From contig NZ_CP034909.1 in assembly GCF_008932245.1 (NCBI RefSeq), positions 1,364,001 through 1,428,000 of the forward strand: a DNA stretch of 64,000 nt, written 5' to 3'. The translations under genes were made by a program, and so were the position numbers. Below, piece after piece: positions 57,069 to 64,000 of this stretch. This DNA comes from Sinorhizobium alkalisoli. Its GTDB lineage: Bacteria; Pseudomonadota; Alphaproteobacteria; Rhizobiales; Rhizobiaceae. The notes under the pieces are model-generated. The model was not told the origin of the DNA, made no database searches, and saw nothing but the letters and a program-made list of their open reading frames with translations. Each line of letters starts with the position of its first letter. Position 1 is the first letter of the stretch.

Positions 57069-57473
57069 ATGCAATCTAAACGACGAATATCATCACTCGC
57101 CCTCTCCGTATTTGTTGTTGCCTCCGCGACGCCGCTTTTCGCAGGAGAGCTGTTCCCGATAGATCACGGAAGATACGTCGAATCGCGACTTGGTTGCGGC
57201 GAAACAAAACGTTCGCTCCTATTTATCTATAACGGGCAAAACATTAAGGGCGAAAAGAGCAGCTGCACCGTGAGCAACGTTTCCTATTCTGGAAACATTT
57301 ACGAGTTCGACGAGACCTGCTCATATTATCATCACTGGTGGAGCATCTTGCCGACAATTGTCACGGGATACAAAAGCAGGATGGAAATATCAAACAAGAG
57401 GGAATTCCTGTTAAAACGCGAGAATGAAAGCCTTGAGATGACAGATCGATACAGGTGGTGCGCGTCGGAATAA
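57069..57473 (+). CDS. Small secreted hypothetical protein
   Basis: 134 residues with a signal peptide (MQSKRRISSLALSVFVVASA, cleavage near LFA-GELF). The mature part holds four or five cysteines (RLGCGETKRS, SSCTVSNV, ETCSYYHHW, YRWCASE), so disulfides are likely. Codon use is less GC-rich than the core genes. No family recognised. It is in the same accessory block and orientation as the next secreted gene. Confidence 0.65.
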   Translation: MQSKRRISSLALSVFVVASATPLFAGELFPIDHGRYVESRLGCGETKRSLLFIYNGQNIKGEKSSCTVSNVSYSGNIYEFDETCSYYHHWWSILPTIVTGYKSRMEISNKREFLLKRENESLEMTDRYRWCASE

Positions 57474-57589
57474 TCCTCGCACCGCTGGACGAAATTAACG
57501 TCGGCCTGCTGTTGGAAACATGCTCGCAAAGGAAGCGGCCGCCAAACGGCTTCGGCGGCGCTTTCATGAATGATGAGAAGGAGAGACAT

Positions 57590-58057
57590 TTGCATAGAAT
57601 ACTGCGGCTTATCGCCCATGCCGCCGTTGTCACGGCGCTGTCATTGGGTGCGGCATCCGCCTCTGAAGTGCCCGCCAGAAAATCAGGGCTTTGGATCGTA
57701 AAATCCCAAGACAATCCCTTCGCGAACTGGAGCATGTGCGTCAACGACAAGAACAACACGTTCCTGAACAGCGATGTCTGGAGCAACTTCAAGAAAGAAT
57801 GCAAGGTCAGATCGCTCACAAGAAGCGGGAACGGCTACTCGTTGATCTCTAATTGCAATTCCAGCCTCACCGGCGACGTCAGGCTTATTGTGGATTTCTC
57901 CGGCGACTTCAGAACGGCTTACACCTTCAAATCAACCACAGAAGCAAGGGGGCCAAGTCAGCAGGTCGATCGACAAACCATCACTGTCAGCGCCTCATTC
58001 GCAGGAGAATGCCCGGCGGGCATGAGGCCTGGGATGAAGCGAATGGAGCGGCAGTAA
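57590..58057 (+). CDS. DUF3617-like secreted protein, TTG start
   Basis: A 155-residue exported protein. GAGAAGGAGAG five bases upstream points to a TTG start at 57,590, which gives a proper signal peptide (HRILRLIAHAAVVTALSLG, cleavage after ASA). The mature sequence KSGLWIVKSQDNPFANWSMCVND followed by KECKVRSLTRSGNGYSLISNCN resembles DUF3617 proteins. Four cysteines are spaced as in that family. Function unknown. An in-frame ATG at 57,566 is the alternative start. Confidence 0.65.
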   Translation: MHRILRLIAHAAVVTALSLGAASASEVPARKSGLWIVKSQDNPFANWSMCVNDKNNTFLNSDVWSNFKKECKVRSLTRSGNGYSLISNCNSSLTGDVRLIVDFSGDFRTAYTFKSTTEARGPSQQVDRQTITVSASFAGECPAGMRPGMKRMERQ

Positions 58058-58235
58058 CCCGCGTGGGCACGATGGGCAGCAATTGAGCACCGGACTGTGG
58101 CATGCTCCAACGCTCCCCTCTCGCAGCCGCCACAGGTAAGGTATCCCCTTGCTGCCCTTCAATCTGAAAACCTGCTATCCAAGCGGTGTCGGCCAGGAGG
58201 ACGTCCTGGCGCAGCACATTCGCTCCGTCTTGGTC

Positions 58236-58353
58236 GTGCACCCGCCGCAGGGCGACGTTCTCGCTCGCCCTTTCTGCTCTTCGCAGGATCGGCGCAACGA
58301 TCGTGCCCATGCCGATGGATGAACACGGCCTCCTGCCGGATCCCCTGGAGACG
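58236..58353 (+). pseudogene. Fragment of a PLP aminotransferase-fold protein (MocR-like)
   Basis: One short frame reads LALSALRRIGATIVPMPMDEHGLLPDPLE, like the central part of class I aminotransferases and MocR-type regulators. It has no start, lacks the catalytic lysine region and is cut by IS30 sequence on its right. The DNA to its left (58,058-58,235) shows nothing recognisable. A weak call. Confidence 0.4.
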
Positions 58354-58541
58354 GCCGCCGCGGTACCGAGTTTCGCGGTTCCAGGGCTCTGGATGACGGG
58401 ATCGGCGCCAGGAACTGGTTCTGCGATCCAAATTCACCGTCGCAGAAAGGTGCCGTCAAGAACACCAACAAGCGCATCCGCCGCTTCCTGCCCAGCGACA
58501 CAGATCTGGCGGCAGCAAGCCAGCATCAGCTCGTCGCCACC
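58354..58541 (+). pseudogene. IS30-family transposase fragment carrying an empty E1-type site
   Basis: Encodes RGTEFRG, GARNWFCDPNSPSQKGAV and KNTNKRIRRFLPSDTDLAA, nearly identical to the IS30 copy at 47.4 kb. It is cut at the right by ISNCY sequence. At 58,411-58,428 it retains an uninterrupted AACTGG-TT-CTGCGATCC, the equivalent of the place where E1 sits in the other copy. Confidence 0.8.
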
Positions 58542-58905
58542 GCAAAGTTGAAGTGTCCTGTTTCTGCAAAGTAAGAATGTCACTCTCCCCGGTTTTGATG
58601 ACCTGGGAGATTGCGGATGGGATTGATTGCGATGAGCGAGCGTGATCTGCAGCGGATCGAGGTTTTGTCGAAGGTGATCGACGGCCGCATGACGATTGTC
58701 TCGGCGGCGCATGTGTTGTGCCAAGTGCGCCGGCTCTTGGAGCGGATCCGGACGGACGGCGCAGCATCCGGCACAAGGCGATTTGGCCGACCGTCGAACA
58801 ACCGGATCAGCGATAGTGTTCGGGATTATGTGGCGCTGGTTCGCGAGCGCTATGCCGACTTCGGTCCGACGCTGCCGTCGCGGTCGAAGCGCAAGGAGTC
58901 GGCGT
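58542..58905 (+). pseudogene. ISNCY-family element remnant (left end and start of transposase)
   Basis: The left-end double motif (GCAAAGTTGAAGTGTCC and GCAAAGTAAGAATGTCAC) is followed by MGLIAMSERDLQRIEVLSKV from 58,617. A small deletion has removed part of the helix-turn-helix (HVLCQVRRLLERI where the intact copy has HVLGLSTRQVRRLLERI), and others change SGTRRFGRPSNNR. Similarity ends after YADFGPTLP. Not functional. Confidence 0.85.
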
Positions 58906-58976
58906 TGCGCCGACTGTTCAAGAGCGATGGCCCGTCCCATTCACCTCGACAATGTCGCGCTGCTATTTGTGGTGGG

Positions 58977-60389
58977 CTAGCATGTGCGCGCAAGCTCAAC
59001 TACCCGGGTCGAAACACGGTCTGCAACCTCCCGATCATGCGTTACCATGAGCACCGCAACGCGCCTCTCGCTGACGATTTCCAGCAGGAATGTCATCACC
59101 TCTTTCTGGCTGACCGGGTCCAGCCGCGAGGTCATCTCGTCGGCGAAGAGGAAGGCGGGATCGAGCAGCAGGGCACGCAACAGCGCAAAACGCTGCAATT
59201 CCCCGCCGGAAATCTGTCCCGGCAGACGATCGAGCAAGGCTCCCGGCAAGCGCAACCGGGCCAGCAATCGCTCGACATCGGTCCATTCCTTGCCATGCAG
59301 CCGCGTCAGATCCCGCAATCCCCTGCGGATCGTCTGAGACGGCGCGAACGCTGCAGGCGGGTCCTGGTAGAGTTTCTGGAAGCGTAGCGAGGAGAGGCCT
59401 GCCTTGCGCACGATCGAGCCCGCATCAGGATTGGTCAGGCCAAGCAGGATGTTGCCGACCGTCGTCTTGCCGCATCCGCTGGGGCCGGCGATCGAGACGA
59501 TCTCGCCGGCAGCCACGGTGATGTCGAGGCCGGAAAACAGAACCCTGTCACCGTATCTCTTTTCCAGTCCGCAGCCCGCGACAACCAGCTTGTCCGATTT
59601 CATGCCCGGATGCCGCTCCCACTGTGATGGCTCGGCCGCCAGAAGTGCCTTGGTGTAGGCGTGCGCGGGGGCAGTCAGCAGCTTCTGGGTGGGCCCATAT
59701 TCAACGAGCCGACCATCGAGCATGACGCCAATCGTTCCGCCGAGCGCTCTGGCCACGGCGACGTCGTGGGTGATGGTCAGGAGCAGGCGTCCCCTTTCCA
59801 CTTCCTGTCTCAGGCGGTCCGTCACCGCGTCCCGGAGGGCCGCATCGAGCCCCTTGGTCGGTTCGTCGGCGATCAGCAGTTCGGCGTCCGTCGCATGCGC
59901 CATGGCAATGGCCGTCCGCTGCCCCATGCCGCCGGAAATCTGGAACGGGTAGAGCCCTTCTGCGGCAGAAAGAGCCACTTCGGAGAGGTTTTTCTTCGCA
60001 GCCATTGCGCTTTCGGCGGCCGCCCTGCCCTTCACGTAGCGATGAACCTCGGCAACTTGCGGGGCCACGCGCATGGTCGGATCCAGCGCCAGCCATGGTT
60101 CCTGCGGCAGCAGGCTGATGCTGCGGCCCCACCGACGGCGACGTTGGCTCGGCGTTTCCTTGAGAAGATCCGCCTCCTTGAACAGCACGCGCCCCGTCGC
60201 CCGCAGTTCCGGGGGCAGATTGCCCATGATCGCCTGCGCGACCAGCGACTTTCCCGAGCCGCTTTCGCCGAGAAGGGTCAAAGGCTGACCTCTGCCTAAG
60301 GCAAGCGTTACGTCCGAAACGATCGCACCCTCGGCTGAGTGGATGGACAGACCGGAAACCGAGAGGTCGGATGGGACCTGGATGTTCAT
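58977..60389 (-). CDS. ABC transporter ATPase with two fused nucleotide-binding domains (Dpp/Opp/Nik DF type)
   Basis: A 470-residue cytoplasmic protein with two complete ABC domains. The first has Walker A LLGESGSGKSLVAQ, signature QISGGMGQR and Walker B LLIADEPTKGLD. The second has IAGPSGCGKTTVGN, QISGGELQRFA and FLFADEMTSRLDPVSQ. It energises the permeases encoded just upstream (four-base ATGA overlap). The fusion of the D and F subunits is common in peptide, nickel and metallophore importers. A longer frame to 60,749 would overlap the permease gene and is rejected. Confidence 0.92.
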   Translation of the reverse strand: MNIQVPSDLSVSGLSIHSAEGAIVSDVTLALGRGQPLTLLGESGSGKSLVAQAIMGNLPPELRATGRVLFKEADLLKETPSQRRRRWGRSISLLPQEPWLALDPTMRVAPQVAEVHRYVKGRAAAESAMAAKKNLSEVALSAAEGLYPFQISGGMGQRTAIAMAHATDAELLIADEPTKGLDAALRDAVTDRLRQEVERGRLLLTITHDVAVARALGGTIGVMLDGRLVEYGPTQKLLTAPAHAYTKALLAAEPSQWERHPGMKSDKLVVAGCGLEKRYGDRVLFSGLDITVAAGEIVSIAGPSGCGKTTVGNILLGLTNPDAGSIVRKAGLSSLRFQKLYQDPPAAFAPSQTIRRGLRDLTRLHGKEWTDVERLLARLRLPGALLDRLPGQISGGELQRFALLRALLLDPAFLFADEMTSRLDPVSQKEVMTFLLEIVSERRVAVLMVTHDREVADRVSTRVVELARTC

Positions 60390-61210
60390 GCGCGATCTCC
60401 CTGCGCGAGCAGTTGCAGTCCGAGAACCAGAAGGAAGATGAGCGTGGCGGGAAGCAGCACATGCATCGGAGCCTCGGCATAGTATGGCAGGAGTTCCACG
60501 ATCATGCTGCCGAGTTCCGGCGTGGGTGGCTGGAGACCGACGCTGATCGCGCTCAGCGTCGATACCGCGATGATGGCGGTTGCCATGGCGAATGCGGAAA
60601 GCGTGGCGATCATCGGTCCGATGACCGGCAGGACATAATGGACGAAGATGTAGCGCGAGCCGAAACCGAGCATGCGCGCTGCTTCGATATGCGGTTGAGC
60701 CAACACCGTTCTCGTCGTCGTTTTCGTCACGCGGTAAAACTCCACCCACAGGGTCAGCGCCAGCCCGAGAAAGAGCGGCCCATAATTGCCGGGCGCAAAG
60801 GCGAGTAGCAGAAGCACGAGCATAAGGCCGGGCAAGGCCAGGACGACAGTCGCCACCAATTCAAGCAGGCGCTCCGTCCAGCCGCCTTTCCATGCGGCGA
60901 GAAGGCCGAGCAGAACGCCGGGTATGGCCGCAGCCAGCATGGTGAGAAAGGCCATGCCGAAGGAGAGGCGCGCGCCGTGGGCAAGCCGCGCGACGAGGCT
61001 GCGGCCGTAATGATCGGCGCCCAGCAGATAGTCGCCGCCGATCGGCGCAAGGCTCGCGCCGAAATCCTGGGCGGCCGGGTCGGACGGAATGACCACGGGG
61101 CCGACGATGGCAAAGCCGCTGAGTAGGATCATCAGACCGGCGCCCGCCTGGCGCGCCGGCCCGATGGCCGCCTTCGGTCTCGTGAATAAGAAATTGTCGA
61201 AGGTGCTCAT
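60386..61210 (-). CDS. ABC transporter permease (DppC/OppC/NikC type)
   Basis: A 274-residue inner-membrane protein with about six helices. The N-terminal OppC_N segment precedes LLGADHYGRSLVARLAHGARLSFG. The coupling EAA-type loop is in EAARMLGFGSRYIFVHYVLP. Start and stop overlap its neighbours by four bases on both sides, a tightly coupled operon. Confidence 0.93.
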   Translation of the reverse strand: MSTFDNFLFTRPKAAIGPARQAGAGLMILLSGFAIVGPVVIPSDPAAQDFGASLAPIGGDYLLGADHYGRSLVARLAHGARLSFGMAFLTMLAAAIPGVLLGLLAAWKGGWTERLLELVATVVLALPGLMLVLLLLAFAPGNYGPLFLGLALTLWVEFYRVTKTTTRTVLAQPHIEAARMLGFGSRYIFVHYVLPVIGPMIATLSAFAMATAIIAVSTLSAISVGLQPPTPELGSMIVELLPYYAEAPMHVLLPATLIFLLVLGLQLLAQGDRA

Positions 61211-62145
61211 GCCGTTCTCCTCACGCGCGGATCGAGCCAGAGGGTGACAAGATCGACGGCCGCGCCAATGGCGACGAACATCAGTCCCATTATCAGTGCC
61301 GTCCCCTGCACCATCGGGATGTCGCGTTCGACGATCGCATGCACCAGCGCGTGGCCGATGCCCGGATAGGCGAAGAGCGATTCCACCACCACCACCCCTT
61401 CGATCAGATAGATCGCCTGCAATCCGAGATAGGAGACGACTGGAATGGCCGCATTCCTGAGCCCGTGCCGTCGCACGGCCACGGGCTCGGAGAGCCCCTT
61501 GTAGCGAGCGAAGGCAAAATAGGGCGCCCGGGCGACGGCCGCGACGGCGTTGCGGGTAACGCGGCTCGACATCGCCGCGAGCCCGAGCGCTAGCGTCAGC
61601 GCCGGCAACAGGATCTCCCGGGGGGACCCGAAGCCGGCCGGCGGCAGCCAGCCGAGCTGCCGGGAAAAGACCAGCATGAGGATGAGGCCCATCACGAAGG
61701 GCGGAATGGCGCGGAAGGTCACGGCGCCCATGAGGCAGACCCGATCTGCGACGCCACCCGGCTTGAGGCCCCCGAAAAGCCCTACGATCGGACCGATCAG
61801 CAGCGACAGCAGCAACGCTGCTGCCGCTAGCCAGACCGAAGCGCCGAGTTGCACCTGCAATTCATGGGCAACGGCGCGTCCGGTAACCAGCGAATGGCCG
61901 AGATCGAATCGCGCGAGGCTGCCCAGCCATTCGATGAACTGCATGGCGATCGGCCGTTCGAGGCCGAGTTCGAGACGCACCTTCTCGGCCGCCTCAGCGA
62001 TCCGCGCGTCCGGTCCGTAGCGGCCGGCCGCGATGCGCATGGCAACGTCCCCCGGCAGCACGCGCATCAGGACGAAACACAAGGCTCCCACCACGATCGC
62101 AACGACAGCAGCCTGCAGAAGGCGAGCAAAAAAGAACTTCTTCAT
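61207..62145 (-). CDS. ABC transporter permease (DppB/OppB/NikB type)
   Basis: A 312-residue permease. The opening FFFARLLQAAVVAIVVGALCFVLMRVLPGD is typical of DppB. The periplasmic sequence GLERPIAMQFIEWLGSLARFDLGHSL and the coupling loop FARYKGLSEPVAVRRHGLRNA are conserved features. It sits 11 bases after the binding-protein gene and overlaps the next permease. Confidence 0.93.
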   Translation of the reverse strand: MKKFFFARLLQAAVVAIVVGALCFVLMRVLPGDVAMRIAAGRYGPDARIAEAAEKVRLELGLERPIAMQFIEWLGSLARFDLGHSLVTGRAVAHELQVQLGASVWLAAAALLLSLLIGPIVGLFGGLKPGGVADRVCLMGAVTFRAIPPFVMGLILMLVFSRQLGWLPPAGFGSPREILLPALTLALGLAAMSSRVTRNAVAAVARAPYFAFARYKGLSEPVAVRRHGLRNAAIPVVSYLGLQAIYLIEGVVVVESLFAYPGIGHALVHAIVERDIPMVQGTALIMGLMFVAIGAAVDLVTLWLDPRVRRTA

Positions 62146-62156
62146 AGCCCTTCCCG

Positions 62157-63659
62157 TTATTCTGCCCAGCGGATCGACGAGAGGCCGTAGTTCACCTCGA
62201 GAGGATCGACCTCAACGCCGGTGATGCGCTTGCTGGAGACGATAGCGAGTTCGGACCAGGTGACGGGTATGCTCGGCAATTCCTGTTGCAGGATTTCGAC
62301 CGCGCGGGTCTGGAGCGGAGCGCGGACATTCGCGTCGCTCGTTGCCGCGAGCTTTTCGACGATGTCCTGCATCTCCTTGTTGTCCCAACCCATGGAGCCC
62401 CAGTCGCTACCGCCCGCACCATAGTCCTGAAGAAGTGTGCCGACCGGATCAGGCACGATCGAATAGAGCCGCGAGATCAGCCCCATCTCCAGGCTCCCAT
62501 CCTTGTGACGGGCCGGGATTTCAGAACTGTTGCCGACGGATACCTTGGCCTCGATGCCGACCTGCCTGAGCTGGGCCTGGAGCGCTGTCGCGATCGGCGG
62601 CAGTTCCGGCCAGCTGGAATAGGTGAGCATCGTCACGCTGAAGCGCTTGCCGTCCTTCTCCAGGATGCCGTCGCTCCCCGGCACCCAGCCGGCGGCCGCC
62701 AGCAGTTCCTTCGCCTTTTCGACGTTACGCCCGAGCGGCCGAACATCGGGAAGGTTCCAGCCCTTCATGGCCGGTGGGAAAAGCTGGGTTGCGGCCAGGT
62801 CGGCATTGCGCAGGATGACCTTTGTGATGCCGATGCGGTCGATGGCGGCGCTGATCGCCCGTCGCTCTTCGATCTGGTCGAAAAACGGCGATGCAGCGTT
62901 GACCTTGAGAATACGTGTGCGGGGGATGGTCGCGATCCGGACGTCCAGATTCGGATTGGCCTTCAGCCGATCGACCGAAACCGGCAGCATAGAAAAGACG
63001 AGGTCGGCTTCGCCGCTTTCGGCCATGAGAGCGCGGGTTTCCCCCTGCCCCACGGCAAGGTAGCTTACTTGCTCGATGCCGGGTTTTCCGCCCCACCAGT
63101 TGCCCGATCCTTCCAATTCGAGCCGTGCCGGCGGCGTCAGGCGTTTGATCTTGTAGGGTCCGGAACCAACGATCTGCGTGATTTTGCCCGCGCCGTCGAA
63201 CGAGGACGGAGCAAGGATGATGGCGCTGAAATGCACGAGATAAGCCGGCAAGGCGGAAAAGGGCTTGGTCAGCCGTATCCGGACGTCGCTGCCGTCGCTC
63301 GCAATCTCGGCTATCGGTGCCTGAGATAGAACGCCGACACCCGCGAGCGCTCGATTTAGGCTGGCGGCGGCCGTCTCGGCGGTGACCGGGGTTCCATCAT
63401 GGAAAACCGCATTGGCCCGGAGCGTAAAGGTCCACGCGAGGCCGTCGTCCGAAACCGACCAGTTTTCCGCAAGACCTGGAACGAGGCCCCCCACCTTGTC
63501 GGTCGTCACCAGCGTTTCGGCGACCTGAAGCCTGCTGAAGACATAGCCCGTCTGCGCCGGCTCGATACCGCTGATTTCCCATGGCCCCGCCACCTTCAGC
63601 ACTACTGCATAAGCGGAGCTGACGGATAGGGACGCACCGAGGGCAAGCGTTTTACGCAT
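62157..63659 (-). CDS. Solute-binding protein family 5 (nickel/peptide/metallophore type)
   Basis: A 500-residue periplasmic protein with a signal peptide (MRKTLALGASLSVSSAYA). Family features are GLVPGLAENWSVSDDGLAWTFTLR, FHDGTPVTAETAAASLNRAL and VGSGPYKIKRLTPPARLEL. CCGGAG lies upstream of the start. It is shorter than YejA and closer to the nickel/oligopeptide group. It is the first gene of the operon. The Zur-like box about 270 bases upstream suggests that the ligand may be zinc-related, for example a Zn-metallophore or Zn-peptide complex; this is inference. Confidence 0.88.
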   Translation of the reverse strand: MRKTLALGASLSVSSAYAVVLKVAGPWEISGIEPAQTGYVFSRLQVAETLVTTDKVGGLVPGLAENWSVSDDGLAWTFTLRANAVFHDGTPVTAETAAASLNRALAGVGVLSQAPIAEIASDGSDVRIRLTKPFSALPAYLVHFSAIILAPSSFDGAGKITQIVGSGPYKIKRLTPPARLELEGSGNWWGGKPGIEQVSYLAVGQGETRALMAESGEADLVFSMLPVSVDRLKANPNLDVRIATIPRTRILKVNAASPFFDQIEERRAISAAIDRIGITKVILRNADLAATQLFPPAMKGWNLPDVRPLGRNVEKAKELLAAAGWVPGSDGILEKDGKRFSVTMLTYSSWPELPPIATALQAQLRQVGIEAKVSVGNSSEIPARHKDGSLEMGLISRLYSIVPDPVGTLLQDYGAGGSDWGSMGWDNKEMQDIVEKLAATSDANVRAPLQTRAVEILQQELPSIPVTWSELAIVSSKRITGVEVDPLEVNYGLSSIRWAE

Positions 63660-63899
63660 CGTATTCTCCGGTGATTCAAAGTGATGTCGAATTGCCAATC
63701 TCGTGCAATCGCCCGTCAGGCGCATGCGTCTGAGCATCGGGAAGACGCCGACCAAGCCCAGCGGCACGAGGTCGATGACGCTCGCCGGAAAGGTGCGAGC
63801 GAGGACTTGCTGCATGGCCTTGATAGCCAAGCGTCAGATTTGCGCATTCCGGGCAGGTGTCGCTCATCGCGTCCTCGGGGAATGACGGTTCCTGCATAT
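63660..63899. other. Leader between the Zur-like sites and the binding-protein gene, possibly with a broken small ORF
   Basis: On the minus strand the leader contains a possible ATG at 63,867 followed by SDTCPECANLTLGYQGH, a Cys-x-x-Cys start. A different frame encodes SVIDLVPLGLVGVFPMLRRMRL. Neither is convincing alone; together they could be a small frameshifted gene. No known family was recognised. Confidence 0.35.
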
Positions 63900-63923
63900 G
63901 TAACGTTATTACGTTCGTCAAAC

Positions 63924-63946
63924 GAAATGTTACGAAATAACATACC
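63924..63946 (-). promoter_or_regulatory. Zur-box-like operator upstream of the ABC operon
   Basis: GAAATGTTA-CGAAA-TAACATACC: 15 of the 18 arm positions match the well-known enterobacterial Zur box (GAAATGTTA-N5-TAACATTTC). The inner 6-bp arms ATGTTA/TAACAT are perfect. A second, weaker palindrome GTAA-CGTTA-TTAC lies at 63,900-63,912, suggesting a double site. The region is AT-rich compared with its surroundings, as promoters are. The start-to-box distance of about 265 bases leaves a long leader. Confidence 0.65.
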
Positions 63947-64000
63947 GAATGGAGCGGCAAGCGAGCCCGCAGCTTGAGCGGTTACCTGCATCAGACCCGT

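Overview
The window reads as a chromosomal segment of a fast-growing rhizobium, most likely Sinorhizobium/Ensifer. This is inferred from the high GC content, from the gene families and their order (glnB-glnA-nnrD, tmk-holB-metG-tatD, aldR/ald, IalB, LexA with a GTTC-N7-GTTC box), and from the IS families present. The species cannot be fixed from sequence alone.

Region 1 (1-45,600) is mostly core genome. It opens inside mfd, followed by a DsbA-fold oxidoreductase, a YejA-type solute-binding protein and an IalB-family protein. A sigma-54 regulator with a V4R sensor faces an aryl-aldehyde/aryl-alcohol dehydrogenase pair that carries a textbook -24/-12 promoter. A decayed amidohydrolase and hspQ follow. 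The nitrogen operon glnB-glnA has its own -24/-12 promoter and a strong terminator, and sits beside nnrD, gpt and a MoaB/CinA-like gene. Then come several small orphan genes, tRNA-Leu, ilvA, hlyU, cpdB, a diguanylate cyclase and the divergent aldR/ald pair. A sulfur and amino-acid cluster (GNAT, sseA, alaX, cysK), an SDR and a paired SMR efflux system follow. After these lie tRNA-Asn, a YrbL-like kinase-fold gene, tRNA-Cys, lexA with its SOS box, tRNA-Ala, tRNA-Ser and rlpA. A D,D-carboxypeptidase-like protein lacking two of its three active-site motifs leads into tmk, holB, metG, tatD and an MBL hydrolase.

Region 2 (about 45,660-52,700) is an insertion-sequence island that begins next to a dif-like (XerC/XerD) site. 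It holds a complete ISNCY-type element and an IS30-family element split by an IS110/IS1111-type element (E1). Next is the remnant of a second ISNCY-type transposase split by a related IS110/IS1111-type element (E2), and then a decayed IS30 copy. E1 and E2 can be excised in silico to the base, which restores both interrupted transposase reading frames. Each carries a matching non-coding block 3' of its transposase gene. At aligned places in these blocks are short segments that match the left and right halves of each element's own insertion site, so the guides and the targets changed together. This is direct sequence evidence for a bridge/seek-RNA guided transposition system and is the main finding.

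Region 3 (52,700-64,000) is accessory DNA. It has an MFS exporter, an AraC regulator divergent from a threonine-dehydratase-like gene, a second truncated dehydratase, a broken membrane-protein gene and two small secreted proteins. Another patch of IS and gene debris follows (58.2-58.9 kb). The window closes with a four-gene oligopeptide/metal-type ABC importer (fused double ATPase, two permeases, binding protein). A Zur-box-like palindrome lies upstream of this operon, suggesting zinc-regulated uptake.
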